NCBI GenBank assembly: GCA_946699065.1
Contig: CAMPDV010000011.1
Span: 372,001 to 436,000, forward strand
Direction: 5' to 3'
Length of the DNA: 64,000 nucleotides
DNA from: Loxodes magnus
Taxonomy: Eukaryota; Ciliophora; Karyorelictea; Loxodida; Loxodidae
The stretch's first letter is position 1; each line of letters starts with the position of its first letter. The position numbers were made by a program, and so were the translations under genes. A model generated the notes under the pieces. It was not told the origin of the DNA and searched no databases. It saw only the letters and a list, made by a program, of their open reading frames with translations. Positions 48,934-59,854 of the stretch are shown in pieces.

Positions 48934-50117
48934 TCAATATTATGAGTTTGTAAAGGGTATAGAATTCGAAGGAGTTGTCTATCCTAGCGCTTTTAATGTA
49001 GGCATATATTGTATAACGGGTGATTATTGTTGTATGAAAAGCTGTTGGTTCAACAAAGGCATCACTGGAGTTAAATATTATAATTAATTTGGAATCAAAG
49101 TCATCTATGGAATCACATACACCACTGGAATGCAAAATTGTTATTGAGTTTATTGCTATAGTTACACATACTGATTACATGTTACTTATTGCTATTACTT
49201 ATTTTACTCTTTATTCGTGTCATAAAGTTTTTTAACATCGTGTGCAAGACTAGAGAAATTTGAATCTAAGTTTTTTTAATCTCCTGTTCTTTTAATAGTA
49301 AGTTCTGGATCTTTCTTAAGTAGAGACTTAATCCTGTTTCGGACTTAATTCTCCGTTCTGCCTTGAATTTATTTAGCTATAACAGCTCATTTACTATCAA
49401 ATTTTTTGTATAGATTTATTAAAAGCTCATCTTCTTATTCAGTTCAAGATTCCTCTAAATATGAAACTTTACTTTTTAAGTTAGGATCTATATGATTGTT
49501 ATATCTTTCTCTACATTGCTTTCCTCTTCTTTCTTGCCGTCCATTATAAAGATAATTGTTTATCTAAGCCGCTACGTTATTTCACTTGAGCCCTTCTTAT
49601 CTTAATTACAAAACTAGAGCATCTTCTTCCGCAGTTCAAATTTTCTACTTCTTCATTCTGTTTTCAATCGTATACTTCCTCGCTTTGGGCCTCTATTACT
49701 GCAAATCATTTGGGGTGGTCTGGCTTTACAAATCCATGGCTAAATGATAGTTCTAATTTTACTGAATCGGTATCCAAGAAATATTCATTATTAAGTAATA
49801 ATTACGACTTTAATTAAATTTCCAGTATTAAATTAGACTCTTTATTTAATTTAAAATTAATGGCTTTTATCACCAGCACCCATATTAATAAATCTTCTCT
49901 ATTTCCAGCAAATTTTCAATACATAAAAGCACTCTTCATTTCTATCCCTTTGTAGTCTTGTTTTAATAAGCTTCACTAAGCGTAAACTTCATCTTTATTA
50001 TCCAAATTTTATTTTAACTGAACTATTCAACTATAAACTAAACTAGCAACCTATACAATTTTAAGGATTGCATCTTATATATTTCTTCCTATTAGGCTAT
50101 GAATTAAATTCTTCCAT
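48934..50117 (-). CDS. R2R3-type MYB DNA-binding protein
   Basis: About 377 residues, ATG at 50117, TGA at 48934-48936, with two proposed introns (50038-50056, 19 nt; 49645-49675, 31 nt). Two MYB repeats are unmistakable: IWTAEEDALVLQLRQEGLKW, RRGKQCRERYNNHID; then SWTEQEDELLINLYKKFDSKW and GRTENQVRNRIKSLL. All four core tryptophans (IW-T, LKW, SW-T, SKW) are TGA codons. Upstream of the MYB block is a ~120-residue domain (SWIVQLKQNLDNKDEV, SAFMYWKFAGNREDLLIW). The C-terminus is Gln/Pro-rich, typical of an activation region. Without the second intron the MYB part could start at the Met at 49656 as a separate gene 7 bp downstream. Confidence 0.85.
49645..49675 (-). other. Probable 31-nt intron in MYB gene
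   Basis: Minus-strand GTATACGATTG...AAGTAG. Removal joins EAQSEE to KIWTAEED. Another 31-nt option just upstream (GTAAAG...TTGCAG) also restores the frame. Confidence 0.45.
50038..50056 (-). other. Probable 19-nt intron in MYB gene
   Basis: Minus-strand GTATAGGTTGCTAGTTTAG. Removal connects the MEEFNSQPN start to the helical domain beginning SWIVQLKQNL. Confidence 0.5.
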
Positions 50118-50352
50118 ATTTAGAGTAAATAAGGTTAGTAATGCGTAGCTTTAATATAGAAATGTAGAATGTAAATCTTAAAGGAATGTTAAGTTAATGA
50201 GTAAAGATGTGAATTACTGATTATATTTGGTATATTTGTAAACTGAGTTATAGAATGGTAATTTATAATTATTGATAGTAAAATTCTTATATTGCGCTTA
50301 ATATTTAAATAGCTGTTAAAAAACTATCTGCTATAGTTTGCTCCTTATTGTA

Positions 50353-53132
50353 TCAATACTCACATTTTTCTTAGAAGGAGAAAAGTTCACTTTTATGTTA
50401 AACTGGTTGTCTGATCCCATTTCGATTTGGATGTTTTCGAAAGCCTTTTGAGATTCCTATTGAGTTACCTCTTTCATTAGCAATTCAGTGTTTTTACTTT
50501 AAGTTCTGAATTGTTTGTACTCCTGGAGCCCGAGAATTTCGATCATTATATCAGTAGCATAATCAATAGGAGCTTCGTAATCAGAATTGAATTCTGTAGG
50601 ATTAGCCCCTTTCTTAAGCAAATAGTAAATTAAGTTTTCATTATTAAGCTTAAAAGCTGCATGCATTGCTGTATTATTCCTTTCATTTTTAGCATTTACA
50701 TCTGCTCCCATATTACAAATTATCGCTACTAGAAGAAGATTTCCAGATTGACTCGCATAATATAGGGGAGTATTTCCTTTTTCATCTTTTTAGTTGATTA
50801 ATGTTTCGTCAATATAAAGTTAAACTTCCTTAAAGGTATTAATTTGACCTTTCTAGCAAGCTTTAAAAAGCGTTTTGCTGATATGAAATCTATTGATTTT
50901 TTGGACTGGATTTTTGGCTAGTTTTTTTTGTTTTTCCATATTCGTAAGATCGAAGAAGCTTTTCACCTATTTTTTAATATTAGTAAAGAACTCTCCTCTC
51001 AGAATTTTTTCCTTTTCTAGCTAAGTAAAATATTGACCCTTTTCTAGTTTGTCAAATTTATCCTATAACTACATTTGCTATTTCTTCCTAATACTACTAT
51101 CCAATTCCGCGTTTTTCAAGTTAGAATTCTTTGACTTTAAAAAGAATTAAGAGTTAATTTCTGATTTTTTCTAGCCTTGATTTTCAGAAATTTTAGAAGG
51201 ACTCGATTTATCGACAGTTTTAAAAACCTTCTTTTGATAATCAATCGGTTTTGGCTATCTTACCTTAGAGGTTCAAAGTCTTTAATTTGTAGAAAATAGC
51301 TTTTATTAATTTTTATGCTAAGATTTGTATTATTTGATTCGTTCCTTTTAGAGCTCTGAATTAATACTATTCCTTTAATTTTAGCTAATTGTTTTCTATC
51401 TGGTTAGAAACTTCTCCATTTTAGCCTACTTTGCCTATTCTCTTGTATGCTTTCTGACTTAATACTATTTTCACTTCCTCTGGATTTTCAAAGCTGCTTT
51501 GTTTCTAGCTGCTTAACTATATTATTTACTAACCAAGCCGAAAGTAGATAAAAAAGGACCTCCTGTGTATTTTCGCGCTAGAGATGTAGGAGAAGGTTAT
51601 TAAGAAGCAGGTAACTTAAACATATACTTTTAAGGTTATTTGGATACTGGCGTGCTACATTTTTTAGTCATATTTTGTTCAAAAAATCTAAGAATTCTTC
51701 TATATCTCTGAACTGTTTTTTGGAACTCTTTTTTAAATTTTTCCTTTTCTTAGTTCTAAATCAAGTTTATTTACTACACCTTTTATTGCTATCTAATAGT
51801 GCTTATTTTGTTTTTTATGTATTTATTTCGATACCCCATTCCTACTGCTTATTTCTACTCATATTTCTCTATTATTTTATTAGCCAAATCTAGTTCAAGA
51901 GTGTGAAGTACTTCTGGACTTATATTGTTAATTTCCTTTTAAAACTGCTTTTTATTTATGCAGTTGTTTAGTTCTCTGTCTCTATGGAGATTTCTTTTAA
52001 TTTCTTCATAATGCATACCTCTTAAGCTTGATATATTGCTTTTTTTCGACTTATATTCTTCATTAGCATACATGATAGCAGCCATTGCCATTTCTACATA
52101 GAGACTATATATAGTATCTCGTTAAAATTTGCTTTTTGCTCTTTTCTTCATACATTAAAATTCTTCCTCTTTTTCTTCATTCCAGTTACTTCCTTCATCA
52201 ATTTTAATCGTTCTTAGTTTTTTGTGGCCAGTCCTTGGAGTTAGTTCTTAAGATTTAGTAATAGCAAATTCTTAGGCAATGGTTTCAGTCTTTTTCTGAA
52301 TTTCTATTATTTTCTCATGCTCTTCTACTAGAAATGTTCTTATACGCTTTTTGAGAGCATCATACATAGTGTTAACTTCAAGTCAGTCATATGTATCAGG
52401 GTGTTGAGCGTTTTCATTTTCCTTTGACCATAGTTTAATCATTTTATCCCTCTAGACCTTTAAAATTTCAAGCTTCTCAAAGGTTTTAAACATAAACTAC
52501 TAAGCCATTTCCAGTATTTTTTGATAGCGAATTTCAGGATCAGGTATCTTAAGAATCATATCTTTAGGAATATTGAATTCGTTCATAAACTAAATCAGTT
52601 AATGAAATGTCTTGTTATCTCATTCATTTTCAGGCATATGAGACTTAGGTGAATTCTGAGATTATATAAGTATCCTCTAAAGTTCTCTAGAAGATGGATT
52701 TTACCCTGGCTTTGCATTAAAGTTAGTTGTGTGGTTTTTATTGAGAGGGAGGGGCTATAATGAATTTTACTAGACTATTGATTGATTCTTAATTTTGATA
52801 TTTGTAGTAAGCGTCTTATTTATAATCGGAGTTTAACTGATAGATCTCATTAATTAGCTTGGCTGTAAAGTCTCGTAATTTCTATTCAATCTTGGTTCAT
52901 TTTTGGTAGGAGTTTATATCAAGTTGTATTACATTTATGGGATATTCTCGTTAATCTACTTCTAATTTATTTCATTGCAGGAAGTGCTCTCTTGTACACC
53001 TTTGCTAAGAAACGGCTTAAAGCTATTTAAGATTCCATCAAAGTTAGTGCCAGAAACGGCAAAATCTGACATTTTTCTCTTCTTTAGCCCAACATTGGAA
53101 TGAGCATAAAGCTTAAACAGATGTTTATCCAT
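50353..53132 (-). CDS. IQ-motif and ankyrin-repeat protein
   Basis: About 920 residues, ATG at 53132; the 3' end is approximate. After ~170 low-complexity Asn/Ser/Pro-rich residues there are long charged helices (~170-480). An IQ calmodulin-binding motif (AARNKAALKIQRKWKQYQVR) lies near residue 535. A basic coiled coil leads to ankyrin repeats near residues 755-860 (DEKGNTPLYYASQSGNLLLV, GADVNAKNERNNTAMHAAFK, ANPTEFNSDYEAPIDYA). In frame there is no TGA until well inside the neighbouring MYB gene. A short intron near 50360-50420 probably leads to one of the TGA triplets at 50353-50362. The combination recalls ciliary or cytoskeletal ankyrin/IQ proteins. Confidence 0.75.
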
Positions 53133-53190
53133 TATAAGTAATTTTATAATTAAATTAATTATTTAAAGTTTTAAAAACAGGTTGTTTGAA

Positions 53191-56100
53191 TCAGACGCTA
53201 TGCAGAGTCGTTTGATAGACTTCGTTTAGCTTCTACTGCTATTTTTCGTTCAAGTTCAGATAAGCAGATTCCACAATGAGCCTTAAGTCCTCTCTAGCTC
53301 CTAACTACTATAAAATTAGCTTTATCTTCTCAGTCGTTGATTCGCTTATTAACTTTGTTTTTAGGATTTCTGCGAATACTAGAATAACTTGTGGTAATCG
53401 TTCGTTGGATTCTCCGAAAACAATAGTTGAGTTGCTTACAATCAAATCACAAAGCAATTCATGCTATTCTCGGGCTTCTTCCTTATCGAATTTCAAAGGT
53501 AACCAGCAAACCCACTAAGGTATCCAATTAGTCTAACCCTAGTACTTGATAGTTTTACCCACAGAAGCAATTGAATTATCTTTAGCATGTCCATGAGTTC
53601 TTCTATTATGGCCTAGTGGAATCATAATAGCTTTGTACAAAACTTCCATTAACTAATTAGAAACTTGAGAGAAATATGACTAATCAGAGAACTTCGCTAC
53701 AATTCCTAATCCATATACAGCTGCTTATCTAACTGGATCGTTTGGATCAACAGCATATCTCACAAGTGCTTCAATCATAGGAGTCCAATATTCTCCAACT
53801 CTTGCTGGTCCTAAAAATTCGATTATGTCATCAATGATAAAGATTGCAAATTTATGATCTTCAGGTTTTCCATTTGGATCTAAAAATCTTGCTAATACTT
53901 GAGTATACAAGTAATTAACAACTTGTTAGCAATAATCAGGATGAGTTTTGAATAAAGCTCCTAAAACATCTGCTAATGCAGTATGGACTTTATCTTCTTC
54001 TTCTGTAGCAAAATCTAAGAGTTCCTAGTCTTCTTCGTCATCATCTGATTATTCTTCATTCTTATCTACTACTTCGTTAGCGATTTCTCTTTTAGCTAAA
54101 GATTACCCTAGTAATTGGATAACTTTCTCTCCCATTTACTAAACTTCTTGATCAGAAAGATACATACTAATAGATCCCATATTTTCAATTATTTCCTTTA
54201 CAGAGTGAATTTATTAAGCTTAAGTATTTGGATCATACTCTGTTAATACTGCTTTCCATAAATATTCCATAAATTCCTTGGCTTTAAGAGCTACCTATTC
54301 GACATTATCCTTAGTCGCCATGCATTTTATAATTGCAGGCAAAACAGCTGCAGATGAAGCTCTAACCTGATCGTTAAGTGTGTAGTTTACAAGAGGATAA
54401 ACGACTTCTAGTGTTTGATTGATGTAATCTTTATAGTGTGGACCTAGTTCATTCACAAAAGTGATTAAAGTTTATATTCCTAGTTCCTTTTCCTCTGTCT
54501 CATAGGTATTAATAGACCATTTCTATTATCCTGTTTCAGCGGTTTAATGGGAACCTAAAACTTCCTCAACAGCATGAGATGTTTCGGAACCTTAGACCTT
54601 AATTTCAACATTATGACTTACTTATTATAGAAGTCCTGGATGAATTAAATTCATGTAAGGTAGAATATTCTCCTTAAGAATGATACACATACGTTGCCAA
54701 GAACTTAGAACATATGAACGTTAAGGATCAACATCTTAAAGTGAGTTTTAGACAATTAGTATGGTCTCAATAACTTAGACTTAATATTCTTAGAATATTT
54801 CTCGTCCAACTGCTAGTCCAATCAATGTAATAGTTTCTAATGCCTTTCCTCTCATTTTTTTGTCTTGACTCTTTGAAACCATCTAAATTAAAAGAGGCAA
54901 GCATTAATTATAGTATATTTTGAAATGTTCCTTTGCTGCATCTGCCAAACTTGCTATAGCTGTAATAGCTTGCTGTGAAACTATATTTGCTTACTCTAAT
55001 TTTTAGAAAAGCTTTGGCAAAAATTTCTAGGAATACTCAACTGCTACTTCTTTTGACGATCCTTCCATGAAGTTAGTAAATGAAGCGCAAGCATGAGCTG
55101 AAACAACAGGAATTGTATCATCTATTGCATTGAATAAAGCCTCTGCTATTATCGTATGATATTAGTTTTATACTTTAGGAGAATGATCTTCGCAGATTTA
55201 GCCAATCAGATTTAAGGCTGCCCATCTAATTTTAGCGTGCTGATGACTTATATTTTAGCAGCAAATTTGGATCATTTCCTGAAGTTTATTTTCATCTTCA
55301 ATGTACTCACTTATCTCACTAAGAATTACCAAGGAAACGTATTTATATCTCCAATCATTTTCTTAGACAAAATATTGCATAACTATGTTAAGGAAGTGAT
55401 TAAGCATGTGTTCATCTCCTATTGAATATAATAATCTATCCATCTACTTCTAACCTTCTTTAATAGGATCTTCATCAGCTTCCTCGTCTACCTCCTTATA
55501 CATGGATGAATTTTCCCATTCTTAATCAGGTTCAGTTGCTGACATAAGCATTCTAGACCCAATGCATACAGCTACGTCTTAAAGTAGTTAATCTTTAGTT
55601 CTAAAGAATTTGGGTCTCCTTTCAGCTAAAGTGCAAATAAGTTCGAGTGCGAGTGAAGAAATGGATTCGTTAGTATAGTTTTGGGAATTTTTTATTATCT
55701 CTAAGGAAAATTTAACTGTTAACTCTATATCTTTAGCGAAAAACTTCGATTCAGACTCTGCAATATCTGCAAGAATCTAAATGGCTTCTTTACCTTCTGC
55801 TTCATCCTGCTGTAGAATATATTAAGCTGCTTGCAGTGTCACTGCACACAGGTTTTGTAAAGATTTTATCAGAATTTTATTGTCTGTGAGGGAAAGGATT
55901 GCACTCAAAGCCTCAAGGCCTACTTATCTTATTTCATATTGAGCAGAAATTAGGGCTTTTGAAAATATCTAGAAAATAACGTCAGCCATGGCTGAAAATT
56001 CATCGTTCATATAAGTAAACAAAGTTGCCATTATTTTAAGTGCAGTGTAGTTTTCACTTGGATTGTCTTTCTAAGCGAAACCTAAAATTAGTTAATCGAG

Positions 56101-56514
56101 TCCAGTCCAACCTTCAACTTGTTGTTATTCAGATCCCTTCTTTGTCATAAGATTGCCAGCTAATTCGCCTACACAATCGCAAATTTTATCCTTTACTGCT
56201 CGTTATTATTCATTAAGAGCTGCTTCTAGCAAATTTGTTTTTAAAAATTCTTTTGTCTCAACGGTTAGTTAACTCCAAAGTAATGAAAGATTTGAATTAA
56301 GACTTGTTAGATTTCTCCTAAGAAGAATTGCGCATAAAGTTCTAATGCTTTGGTCCGTAGAATTCCTTAAAAGGAAAATGAAGTTCTTAAGCACTTCATT
56401 AGGATGAGATTACTTTAAAGTCTCTAACTAAGCTTCGTTTTATTGTCTTATTTCATTATTATTGCCTAAAATACCTTAGAGTAGAACCTCTACGTTGAGT
56501 GCTACCTATTCCAT
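53191..56514 (-). CDS. IPO5: Importin-5-type karyopherin beta (KPNB3/Kap121)
   Basis: 1,107 residues (human IPO5 ~1,097), ATG at 56514, TGA at 53191-53193, uninterrupted frame. HEAT repeats run throughout. Diagnostic stretches include an N-terminal NNNEIRQQNEAQLETLKQ, WRYKYVSLVILSEISEYIED, SHQHAKIRWAALNLIGQICE, an internal acidic loop (QSDDDEEDQELLDFATEEED) and the C-terminal NSIASVGKTIKYQ with WLPLKFDKEEAREQHELLCD. All align in order with importin-5. It imports ribosomal proteins and histones into the nucleus in a RanGTP-dependent manner, and in ciliates could serve MAC and/or MIC. The next gene on the same strand starts 58 bp beyond the stop. Confidence 0.96.
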
Positions 56515-58410
56515 CTTTTTTAAATGCTACAAACAAAATTTTTCGTATATAACATGGTTATTCTTTAATTTTTCAAAAATGGAAAAAAATGGAGATAAAA
56601 CACATATTTAATAGACTATCATCTAGTCCTCTTTATTTCAAATATAACTATCAAACATATATCATTTAAAATAGCCAATAGATACTTGATATTTGCATGC
56701 TTTCAGTCTTATTAATTTAGAGTATTTGAATCTATTTCTCTTTAATTATGATATGCCTTATTTTAGACACTCTGAATAAATATATATGAAGCTGCATTTC
56801 CATTTCACTTATTCATTTAGTCTTTTCCTGATTTATGTCTTTCGAAATTAATGCTGTTTATCCTATTTCATTAGCCTTAAGACTAATTTTCTTGAAGACA
56901 GATACATTATATATCTAATAGATTAGGATAGAGATATAAGCCAGCGCTTAAGCTTATACATAATATTTATACTATAAGAATGCTTCTTCTATTTGGAAAA
57001 TACATAACCATCATCAACATTATAGCAAACACATTTAGATACTAAATCTAGTTAGTAGCAACTGTAATGATGTATAATAACTTATTAAGCAAGTAGAGGT
57101 AAAATGTACTATAGATGCATTTATCTAGCTACAAAACTATACTCTCTATTATTTATTTCTAATCATTTCCTATTTTAAACTCCTCAAAACTTGCTACTTA
57201 CGTAATAGTTTTATTACTTATATTTAGAAGATTCTTTGTATCTAGTTCAGTAAAATAATTTGCTTTGAACAGTTACTTATACAATCTTTAAGAAACAAGA
57301 AATTGAATCATATTGTTTATCATAAGGGAGAGAGAAAGTAATGTTGATATATAATTAAAGAATTAAGAAGCTAGAAATGTGAATAAGCTATTTAATATAC
57401 CTAGTTGCAAAATACTTGGTTCTATTTTTGCAATTTTAAAACTCTTAGTTTTGATTAGTTAAAAAGAAAGGGTATTTGGAATGCATTATATCATTTAAAA
57501 AGTAATAAAAACTCATTATTTCTAGTAAACACAGCCAGTTTAGCAACCATTTAATATTATAAAACCAATAATAGATGTTATGGGAATAAGCTAGGAAAGC
57601 TATATCTTTCTCTTAAGTTTTTAATATATTAAATAGAAAAATCCATTTAGGAAGTATTATATATGCAATCATTTGTAGTATTCATATTCTCTATAAAGAG
57701 AAATAAAAAAAGATATTTGAAGCCCCAAACGTTAGATGGCTACTAGAATTTGGCATTTTTATTTAAAGAGACTAATTTAGCATTTCAAATTAGGTATATA
57801 TTAAGCATAATTTACTTTCTTGCTTTATTTAATCATCTATTATTGACATACAATATACAATGCATAAAGCTATAGAATTCCCTTAGTATCATTTTAACTT
57901 TACTTACTGGTTTTAAATTAGTGAGTTATCAAACCTAAACACTTAAAAAATAGTGGTTTGAATCTTTAGTATATTATAATTATTTTATAAGTAATTAAAG
58001 GAAATTTTTTAGAGTTTAAATGAAACTAAGAGTTTATTAGAAAACAGCAAGTACTAAAGTTATAAAGGCTTTAACTTAATATCCTTATATCTAACATTTT
58101 AAATTACTTCTTAATATACTATTTAATAACTAACCACTAAATGAATCCCCTATACTATTATTAACTAAATAGAAGTCATGATTAGCTAAGCTAATTTAGT
58201 ATTTCAGAACTTCATCAATTTTTTCTGATGTAGTCTTTACCTTTATAAAGCTAGATATCTTGCTATGCGGACTCTTTTATCTTAAGAAAAATGATTAGCA
58301 GAATAGCTCAAACATGAAGAATGTGCAAAAATAAATTTGTAGATAATTACAGGCTGCTTAATGAAGCATGATATTGACTAAAGTAATAAGATTGATTCAA
58401 TGATAAATAC
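56515..58410. other. AT-rich intergenic spacer
   Basis: 1.9 kb, the longest gene-poor stretch. I see no supported ORF, RNA gene or repeat. Confidence 0.5.
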
Positions 58411-58953
58411 TCAGTTAAATTAAGAATCTAGATTGAGTTTGGCTCTAATGTTTTTAAGTATGTTAGCAATTCTCGTCACTGCCTTGTTTTCTCCGCTTGT
58501 TTCTAATGATATTACAGAATTTTCGATATAAGGATCAACTACTTTTACTGAAAGTTAGTTTATCACAATATCAGTCTAACTCCACTCACATGCATATTAC
58601 TTTGCCAACTCCTTGAAAATTTTCTGCGCAACTTCTCCTGCTTCCTTGTTATTGTATTTCATTTCCTAGCGAGCAGCTTCTATCATTCTTTGCTCATTCT
58701 TGATGTGCTGTTACCAATCAATTTCATAAGGGTCGAAAGGGATTTCTTATTTCTCTTGTTCAAATATTTTAGTATCAGCTAAATAGTCCTTGTTGATTAT
58801 TCTGAAGTTCATCTGGTTAGCATTCTGCTCTGATGGGGAGCAAAGAATTAAATAGTTATCAACTTCATCATAGGAGTAGAACAAGCCTTCTATCTGATCT
58901 GACAATGTAGTTTTGACAGAGATTGGTTTTCCAATTTATAGTTATTTATTCAT
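58411..58953 (-). CDS. LSM12-like protein (anticodon-binding-like AD domain)
   Basis: 180 residues, ATG at 58953, TGA at 58411-58413. Residues 1-65 form an Sm-like strand set (IGKPISVKTTLSDQIEGLFY, VDNYLILCSPSE, NFRIINKDYL). Residues ~85-175 match the LSM12 AD domain (EVAQKIFKELAKQYACEWSQ, DIVINQLSVKVVDPY, AVTRIANILKNI). Length and order match metazoan LSM12 (195 residues), an RNA-metabolism factor linked to ataxin-2. The signature Cys-x-Trp region carries a TGG Trp here. No intron. Role inferred from homology only. Confidence 0.85.
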
Positions 58954-59854
58954 TTATAATTAAGCTAAACTTTTTTATTCTTTCTCTTTTAATATCATTA
59001 CATCACTTTACTCCCTAACCTCTTCCTTATATCTTCTTCTATAATACCTTTTGCTTTGTCTCTCTTTATAAATCTATTTTATACTTCTCTTCTACCAGTC
59101 TGTTAATCGGATTCATACTTATCTTCGAGAAGTATCTTTCCCTAAAAAAAAGTAATCTGTGATAAAATAGTAAACTAAAGATGAAATTATAATTAGTTAA
59201 ATCTAATGAATTATAAAAGTGCTTAAGTTAAGGTATTATCTGGTTAATAGAGAAAATGCCATTTAAGTATTATATAACTATAATAAAAAAGGTATACGAA
59301 TGCTTAAGTTAGCTTTATAAGAAATTGCTAATAGAATAAAATCATACTTATTCATATCTTATGATGTAAGTAAGCAGGGATTTATACTCCTTCGATTCCC
59401 TTTTTTAATTTTAAATTACTAATAATTTTTTCGATTCTGCTCTTGTAAAATGGAGATAATAAGTTTAAAATCATTTAAAAAGATTTGTCTAGATATACTT
59501 TATTTATATATCCTAGTACTTTATGCTTTTTATTTATTACAGCTTTATTAAAAAAGATAACTATATCGTTTTTAGTTTAATTATGATTGAATCTTTTAAA
59601 ATATAAGTTACTAGTAGAAGCTTTTATCATATTCTTTGCTATTCACTTCATCTAAGAACTTCATTAGTTTCTCTTTATTTAATCAATAGAATTGAAGGAG
59701 TCTATGTGGTAAGTATATTAAATATTACTTTCTTTTGATTCAGAGTTTATACTAAAAGAATTAATTAGGTTAGATATAAAAGCACCTAGATAAAAGTAAT
59801 ATATATTTTCAGTTTAATAGTCCATATAAGACTAAAATGTTGCTAGTTAAGTTC
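58954..59854. other. AT-rich intergenic spacer
   Basis: No supported gene, RNA or repeat. Confidence 0.5.

Noticed and set aside
48911..49147. Plus-strand 78-codon Cys-rich ORF (MEQNQINFQYYEFVKG...)
   Set aside because: It lies antisense to the Gln/Pro-rich C-terminus of the MYB gene, whose minus-strand frame is continuous with an unmistakable DNA-binding domain.
49664..50073. LYR-motif protein starting MQSLKLYRLL as a separate gene
   Set aside because: The ATG at 50073 is not in the frame of the downstream helical domain; the apparent LYR motif comes from a different reading frame.
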